From a virus, in the IMG/VR virus record IMGVR_UViG_3300046787_000172, positions 1 to 58,102 of that record: 58,102 nucleotides of DNA, one strand, 5' to 3'. The notes under the pieces are model-generated. The model was not told where the DNA came from. It saw only the letters and a program-made list of their open reading frames with translations, and did no database searches. Below, in pieces: positions 54,252-58,102 of the stretch (positions are counted from its first letter, which is position 1; each line of letters opens with the position of its first letter). The translations under genes were made by a program, and so were the position numbers.

Positions 54252-55922
54252 ATGGCAGATTTCTTCAGAGGCCTCGCCGGTGGCATGCAAACCGGCCTTC
54301 AGTTTGGGCGAGCCATGCAAGAGCGTCAAGAGCGCGAACGTCTGCGTGAAGCCATGGGGCTTACCCCACAAGAGATGCAGCAGCGTCAGGCATCGCCAGA
54401 AGAACTGGGCCGCGCACAGGCGGAGACCCAAGCACTTGCTGCTGAAGACGCAAGAATGTTTGGACTTGGCCCACAAGAGCAGGCTGCATACGCCCCCCAG
54501 ATGCCCGTCGAAGGCCAGCGTGTCGGACTGCCACGATACCAGCTTGCCGGTCAGACATACGACCGCGCACCCACACAGCAGGAAATCCAGCAAGCTCGAT
54601 ACGGAGCCATGGCCGATGTGATCGCTGAGCGTGATCCTGCGCGTGCAATGGAAATGCGCCAGCGTCTGGAAGATCAGTTGTATCAAGCTAAAGAGCGCCC
54701 GCTTCGGTTGCAACAACTGGAAGGTCAAATCGCTGGACAGAAAACACAGCAGCGGCTTGCTGACGTTGGCTTAACCAAAGCTGAACGCGACCTTCAACAA
54801 ACACTGAGTTTCGATAGCGCGTTCGCAAAGATTAACGAAACCAAGTACGAAAAGCCAGAAGACCGAGACGCTGCTGTTTTAGCTGCTGTTGAGCAATTTA
54901 AAGGTCCAGAAGCCAAAGCAGCGTTGCAAAAAGATTACAGCGCCCTAGAACGTGACAAAATTGCGAAAGATGGTTTGAAGTTTGACCAAACTATCAAGCA
55001 GGCCCGCCTCAAAGGGCCAGCCGCAGCGCTCAAAGCCATTGACGACCTGAACGACAGTTTTAAGCTGGAGATTGACGGCTTTAACGTAACGCAGGTCAAC
55101 AACGATGGTACTCGGGTTCCGTTTCTGTCAGCAAAAACAGCTGACGAGTTTGCACTTAGCGTGGACTCGAGGATCAAAGAAGGTGGCGCTTTTGAGTTGG
55201 CCAAGTTCCGTCAAGATGAGCAGACAAAAGCTGCACAGATTGGCTACTACAACGCATTGGCAAAGAAGGCTGCTTCCGAAGGTGGGGCTGCTGCCAACCA
55301 ACTGTCTGGCGTACAAGTGGGTTATGCACGAGACCCAAAGACAGGTCAGCCAGTTCAAATTATGAGCGCCCTTCGTTTTAACAAGCGAACAGGTGATCTG
55401 GAGAGCGTGCAGGTTCCGCTTGAGCAGAACGTCGTCCCCGCAGCTGCGCTGGACCCAAAAAAGATTTCTGAAGCTGCTGAGCTGATGGTTGGCACACCAG
55501 TAGACCCGACAAACAAAAAGGGTCCGCAACACACTTTCCAAACAGCGCGGCAAGCTGTTACGGATCAGATTTTCAACCAATACTTGGGCACTGGAGATAC
55601 TGCGGCTGACCTCGATCCAAAAGGATTGGCGGCAAAGATTCTGGCTGGGCAACAACCAGCTGCTGCAACGCCTGCACAAAAACCCGCAAGAACTCCAGCC
55701 GCTGTTGGCATTGATCCAAACAGACCGCAGGCAGCGATAAACCCCGTTACGGGTCTTCCACGTGAAACGCCTGTAGGCGCACCAAACTTGGTTGCTGCTG
55801 TGGGTCAGGGGCTAGATGCAGGTCAGGCTCGCTACAAAGCCTATTTAGAGTCTAAAATAGCCAACAGACAACCGCTGACGGCAGACGAAAAAATTCGAGC
55901 GCAGAGGTTTGGCTTACAGTAA
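54252..55922 (+). CDS. Internal virion/ejection protein (556 aa)
   Basis: N-terminus MADFFRGLAGGMQTGLQFGR, then Gln/Glu/Arg-rich coils for 200 residues, a mixed middle (KLEIDGFNVTQVNNDGTRVP) and a Pro/Ala linker (QQPAAATPAQKPARTP). Its size, coiled character and position between the gp14-like gene and the giant gene match gp15-type ejection proteins. It starts two bases after the previous stop. Confidence 0.65.
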   Translation: MADFFRGLAGGMQTGLQFGRAMQERQERERLREAMGLTPQEMQQRQASPEELGRAQAETQALAAEDARMFGLGPQEQAAYAPQMPVEGQRVGLPRYQLAGQTYDRAPTQQEIQQARYGAMADVIAERDPARAMEMRQRLEDQLYQAKERPLRLQQLEGQIAGQKTQQRLADVGLTKAERDLQQTLSFDSAFAKINETKYEKPEDRDAAVLAAVEQFKGPEAKAALQKDYSALERDKIAKDGLKFDQTIKQARLKGPAAALKAIDDLNDSFKLEIDGFNVTQVNNDGTRVPFLSAKTADEFALSVDSRIKEGGAFELAKFRQDEQTKAAQIGYYNALAKKAASEGGAAANQLSGVQVGYARDPKTGQPVQIMSALRFNKRTGDLESVQVPLEQNVVPAAALDPKKISEAAELMVGTPVDPTNKKGPQHTFQTARQAVTDQIFNQYLGTGDTAADLDPKGLAAKILAGQQPAAATPAQKPARTPAAVGIDPNRPQAAINPVTGLPRETPVGAPNLVAAVGQGLDAGQARYKAYLESKIANRQPLTADEKIRAQRFGLQ

Positions 55923-55953
55923 CGTGTAGTTCAAGCGAAGTAAAGGTGCCCCC

Positions 55954-58102
55954 ATGCCGTCTATTGCAGACCTGCGATCCGCCCTTGGGGCGTTTGCCAA
56001 CGACAAAAGCGATGAGCAGCTTCTGCAACTAGCTTCCACTGCGGCGGGGGTTTCCCCGGGCCGTATTGCTTCTGAGTATGGCTACAAGCCAACGGAATCC
56101 GGCGTTGCAGGGCTTCGCACTGGCGCTGCCATTGACCGCTATCAGGCAGGTCTGTATGGGCTGGGCGAGGCTGTTACCGGCGCTGACTTCTTTCGTCGCG
56201 GTCGCGAAGCCAATGAGTTTGAAGCCAACGTAGCATCTGAACGTGCTCGCGCTCAAGGCGCAATTGAGAGCTTTGAAGACGTCCAAGGTATTTCTGACCT
56301 GCCAAGCTATGTTGGTGGTTTGGCCATTGGCTCTGCCCCTTACATGGTTGAAGCCCTTGGCGGCGGTTTGGCTGCTCGCGGGTTGATGTCTGGCACTCGT
56401 GCCGCTCTGGGTACTGCCCGGGCTGCCGGTGACGTTGGTGCTGCTGCACAAGCCACTCGAGCGTTGCGTGCTGGCCAAACTGTTGGCGGTGTAGCTGCTG
56501 GTTATCCATCAGCAGTTGGTGACATTTTGCAATCGCAACGAGAGCAAGCCGACGGTCAGATTGACTTGGGTGCTGCGGCAGCGCTCGGCGTGCCGTACTC
56601 GGCGCTCAACGCTTTGGGCATTGAAGGTGCGCTGGCACGGCAGCAAGGTATTCGCTCGGGCATTGCCGCTTTGGATAGTATTCAAGGTCTGCGTGGCGGT
56701 CTTGCACGTGCTGGGGCTTCTGGTGTACGTACCGCTGGTATAGAAGGCGGCACCGAGACTCTGCAGGAGATGACCAGCCAGCTTGGTCGCATGGCCGTTG
56801 ACCCAAATGAAGCGTTTTTGTCCGATGCTGCGCTGGGTCGTTACAAAGAATCCGCCATCGGTGGCGCATTGCTCGGCGGTACTATTGGTGGCGCTACAGG
56901 CTTTGGCCGCAGTGAAGGTTACCGAGCTCCCATGCAGGAGCGCGACCTGACTCAGGAAGACACAAGTACCGAGCAAAAACCAGTTCTTGGTTTGCAGTAC
57001 AACCCACTTGCAGGCACTCCAATTGTTTTCCCGGATGGCACTGTTGCCTTGGGTAGTGAGCAGGAAATGCTGGCCCGCACTGGTATCAAAATGCCTGCCG
57101 CTGGCGAAACAGACCTGACTGCGCCTGCAGCTACAACTGCTGCACCTGCCGGTGAAACTAAACCGACAGTGCCGTCCATCTTCAGCGAAACAGATACTGC
57201 ACTGAACAAACTTGGTGTCAAGCCTACAAAGAATTCTCGCGGCATCTACGACTACTTGGTGGCCGAGGGCATCGACCCTGCTTCACCAGAAGCTGAACCA
57301 GTACTGAACGCTTTGGCCAGTAGCAAACTTGGCGAAGCCCGCAAGGCCGTTGGCGAAATCATTCGAGCAAGGAGTCCCCGTGGCACAGGAGTTTCTACTG
57401 TACAGCAGCCTGCAGGAGGCGTGGGAGTCGGGGGCGCTGTCGTTCAAGGAAGCGTGGGAAATGCAAGACCAGCTACTCCTGTCGCGGGAGCAGTGGTCGG
57501 AGGTACCCCAGTCACTGGAGCCCCACTTCAACAAGCTGGCATTCTTCCAGTCGCCAGCGGCCAACCATCTACCACTGTAACTACCGGAGCACCAAGTGGC
57601 ACTCAAGCCCCTCAAACCATCCAAGCAGCGCCGCAAGGACAAACAACCACCAGAGGTGCCGCTGGTACCACTACGGTAAAGCCAAACACGACCCTGCGTC
57701 TGACTAAGCAAGAAGACATTAAAGACCCAGACGCCGCGCTGGCTGACTTCGTTGAGATCGCTCGTGAGACCGGCAACACCGCTGGCATTGACGCAGCCTT
57801 GGCCGATGCTGCCAACAAGCGTCAGGATCAAAGGGATTTCACGAAGGCTGACCTCGACGAGATCATTGAGGCCCAACTTGGCAAGGGCAAAAACAAAGAG
57901 CGAGACCGCCAAATCTTGCGTGCCTACGTGCTTGCGCGTAAATCCGTTCCAGACAAGGATAAGGGCAGAGTTGTTGACCAAGTTGCAAAAGCTTTTGGTA
58001 TTACTGCTGGCCGTGTGCGCCAGATCGGAAACCCAGAAAAACTCGCAGACATCGCTGTGTCCATGGGGTTTAACCGCAACCAAGTGTTCACTGAGCTGGG
58101 CA
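55954..58102 (+). CDS. Giant polyvalent/internal virion protein, N-terminal part (continues at 1-5280)
   Basis: The ATG follows AAAGGTGCCCCC. The frame is open through the end of the window and rejoins at base 1; unique coding up to 57975 gives 674 residues of 2,433. Seen: SIADLRSALGAFANDKSDEQ; a helical hydrophobic Gly/Ala-rich region (about 115-325) that could enter membranes (SYVGGLAIGSAPYMVEALGG; AAIGG-type repeats); a Pro/Ala/Gly/Thr low-complexity linker (about 470-580); a helical part (EDIKDPDAALADFVEIARET); then the HTH that spans the junction. A membrane-active N-terminus suits an ejected internal protein such as T7 gp16, but similarity is only of style. A small gene is overprinted in the linker. 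Confidence 0.85.
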   Translation, partial: MPSIADLRSALGAFANDKSDEQLLQLASTAAGVSPGRIASEYGYKPTESGVAGLRTGAAIDRYQAGLYGLGEAVTGADFFRRGREANEFEANVASERARAQGAIESFEDVQGISDLPSYVGGLAIGSAPYMVEALGGGLAARGLMSGTRAALGTARAAGDVGAAAQATRALRAGQTVGGVAAGYPSAVGDILQSQREQADGQIDLGAAAALGVPYSALNALGIEGALARQQGIRSGIAALDSIQGLRGGLARAGASGVRTAGIEGGTETLQEMTSQLGRMAVDPNEAFLSDAALGRYKESAIGGALLGGTIGGATGFGRSEGYRAPMQERDLTQEDTSTEQKPVLGLQYNPLAGTPIVFPDGTVALGSEQEMLARTGIKMPAAGETDLTAPAATTAAPAGETKPTVPSIFSETDTALNKLGVKPTKNSRGIYDYLVAEGIDPASPEAEPVLNALASSKLGEARKAVGEIIRARSPRGTGVSTVQQPAGGVGVGGAVVQGSVGNARPATPVAGAVVGGTPVTGAPLQQAGILPVASGQPSTTVTTGAPSGTQAPQTIQAAPQGQTTTRGAAGTTTVKPNTTLRLTKQEDIKDPDAALADFVEIARETGNTAGIDAALADAANKRQDQRDFTKADLDEIIEAQLGKGKNKERDRQILRAYVLARKSVPDKDKGRVVDQVAKAFGITAGRVRQIGNPEKLADIAVSMGFNRNQVFTELG
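57380..57580 (+). CDS. Overprinted small protein (66 aa) in the giant gene's linker, GTG start
   Basis: AAGGAG at 57369-57374 lies five bases before the GTG at 57380. The frame is +1 to the giant gene. The product looks globular and helical, with normal amino-acid use (QEFLLYSSLQEAWESGALSF, KEAWEMQDQLLLSREQWSEV, PHFNKLAFF), while the giant frame here is low-complexity Gly/Val/Thr/Pro. That contrast suggests the small protein is the constrained one. Family not identified. Confidence 0.65.
   Translation: MAQEFLLYSSLQEAWESGALSFKEAWEMQDQLLLSREQWSEVPQSLEPHFNKLAFFQSPAANHLPL
57976..58102. repeat. Terminal direct repeat, right copy
   Basis: Exact copy of bases 1-127. Both copies encode the same part of the giant gene (the HTH and following residues), in the same frame. 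Confidence 0.95.

Noticed and set aside
57283-58083. Antisense 266-codon frame over the giant gene's linker
   Set aside because: Ser/Cys/Leu-rich shadow of the Gly/Pro/Thr linker, with no start signal; unlike the +1-frame gene at 57380 it has no ribosome site.
1-58102. Integrase, excisionase, attachment site or CI-type repressor
   Set aside because: No tyrosine or serine recombinase motif and no phage repressor other than the small RHH protein was seen on either strand.

Overview
The window is a complete tailed-phage genome in circular form. Its last 127 bases (57976-58102) repeat its first 127 exactly, and one very large gene runs through the junction, so the unique length is 57,975 bp. It has terminase, portal, scaffold, HK97-type coat, head-tail adaptors, tail nozzle/fibres, ejection-type internal proteins, a Gram-negative lysis cassette (GH19 endolysin plus nested spanins) and its own replication genes. 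I see no tail tube, sheath or tape-measure gene, which points to a short-tailed (podovirus-like) particle. There is no integrase, no phage RNA polymerase, no tRNA and no rRNA. The overall style resembles phages of freshwater Burkholderiales, but the host is an inference from style, not from a marker.

Layout. (1) Rightward late genes run from 31.2 kb to the end, through the junction and on to 6.28 kb: a ribbon-helix-helix regulator, packaging (31.3-33.6 kb), portal, scaffold, coat and decoration (34.2-39.1), adaptors (39.4-40.7), fibre-type proteins (40.7-44.6), lysis (44.6-47.3), nozzle and a long tail-tip protein (47.3-53.0), a GNAT acetyltransferase, two ejection-type proteins, and a 2,433-residue polyvalent protein (55954 through the junction to 5280) followed by small basic proteins. 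(2) A leftward cluster occupies 30.35 kb down to 6.36 kb. In transcription order it holds a set of tiny Cys-rich and 'AKAYV'-type proteins, a MoxR AAA+ ATPase / VWA-metallopeptidase module, many small proteins, DUF3310, family-A DNA polymerase, a RecB/Cas4-like nuclease, an HNH gene, a VRR-NUC nuclease, an SF2 helicase, a probable SSB and a primase-helicase. (3) A non-coding control region (29.44-29.85 and 30.35-31.17 kb) lies between the two arms. It holds 8-bp iterons, palindromic operators, many small hairpins and a G-quadruplex-capable tract.

How it fits together. Host sigma-70-type promoters are visible before the tail-type gene at 33.6 kb, at 36.3 kb, at 14.7 kb and before the HNH gene at 26.0 kb. 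U-tract terminators close the leftward arm and flank the decoration gene. The RHH protein probably binds the GTATAC-centred palindromes that sit at both arms' starts. The leftward genes overlap by ATGA or TAATG, and the Shine-Dalgarno of the next gene is often written into the last codons of the one before (C-termini LEG/LEN/LEV).

Most unusual content: (a) three small genes, each with a good ribosome-binding site, overprinted in the same +1 frame within low-complexity linkers of the giant gene; (b) the giant protein itself, with a sigma-4-like HTH, an ART-like motif set and an HEVGH protease motif; (c) the MoxR/VWA-metallopeptidase module; (d) the iteron/operator/G4 control region; (e) expanded families of tiny paralogous genes.
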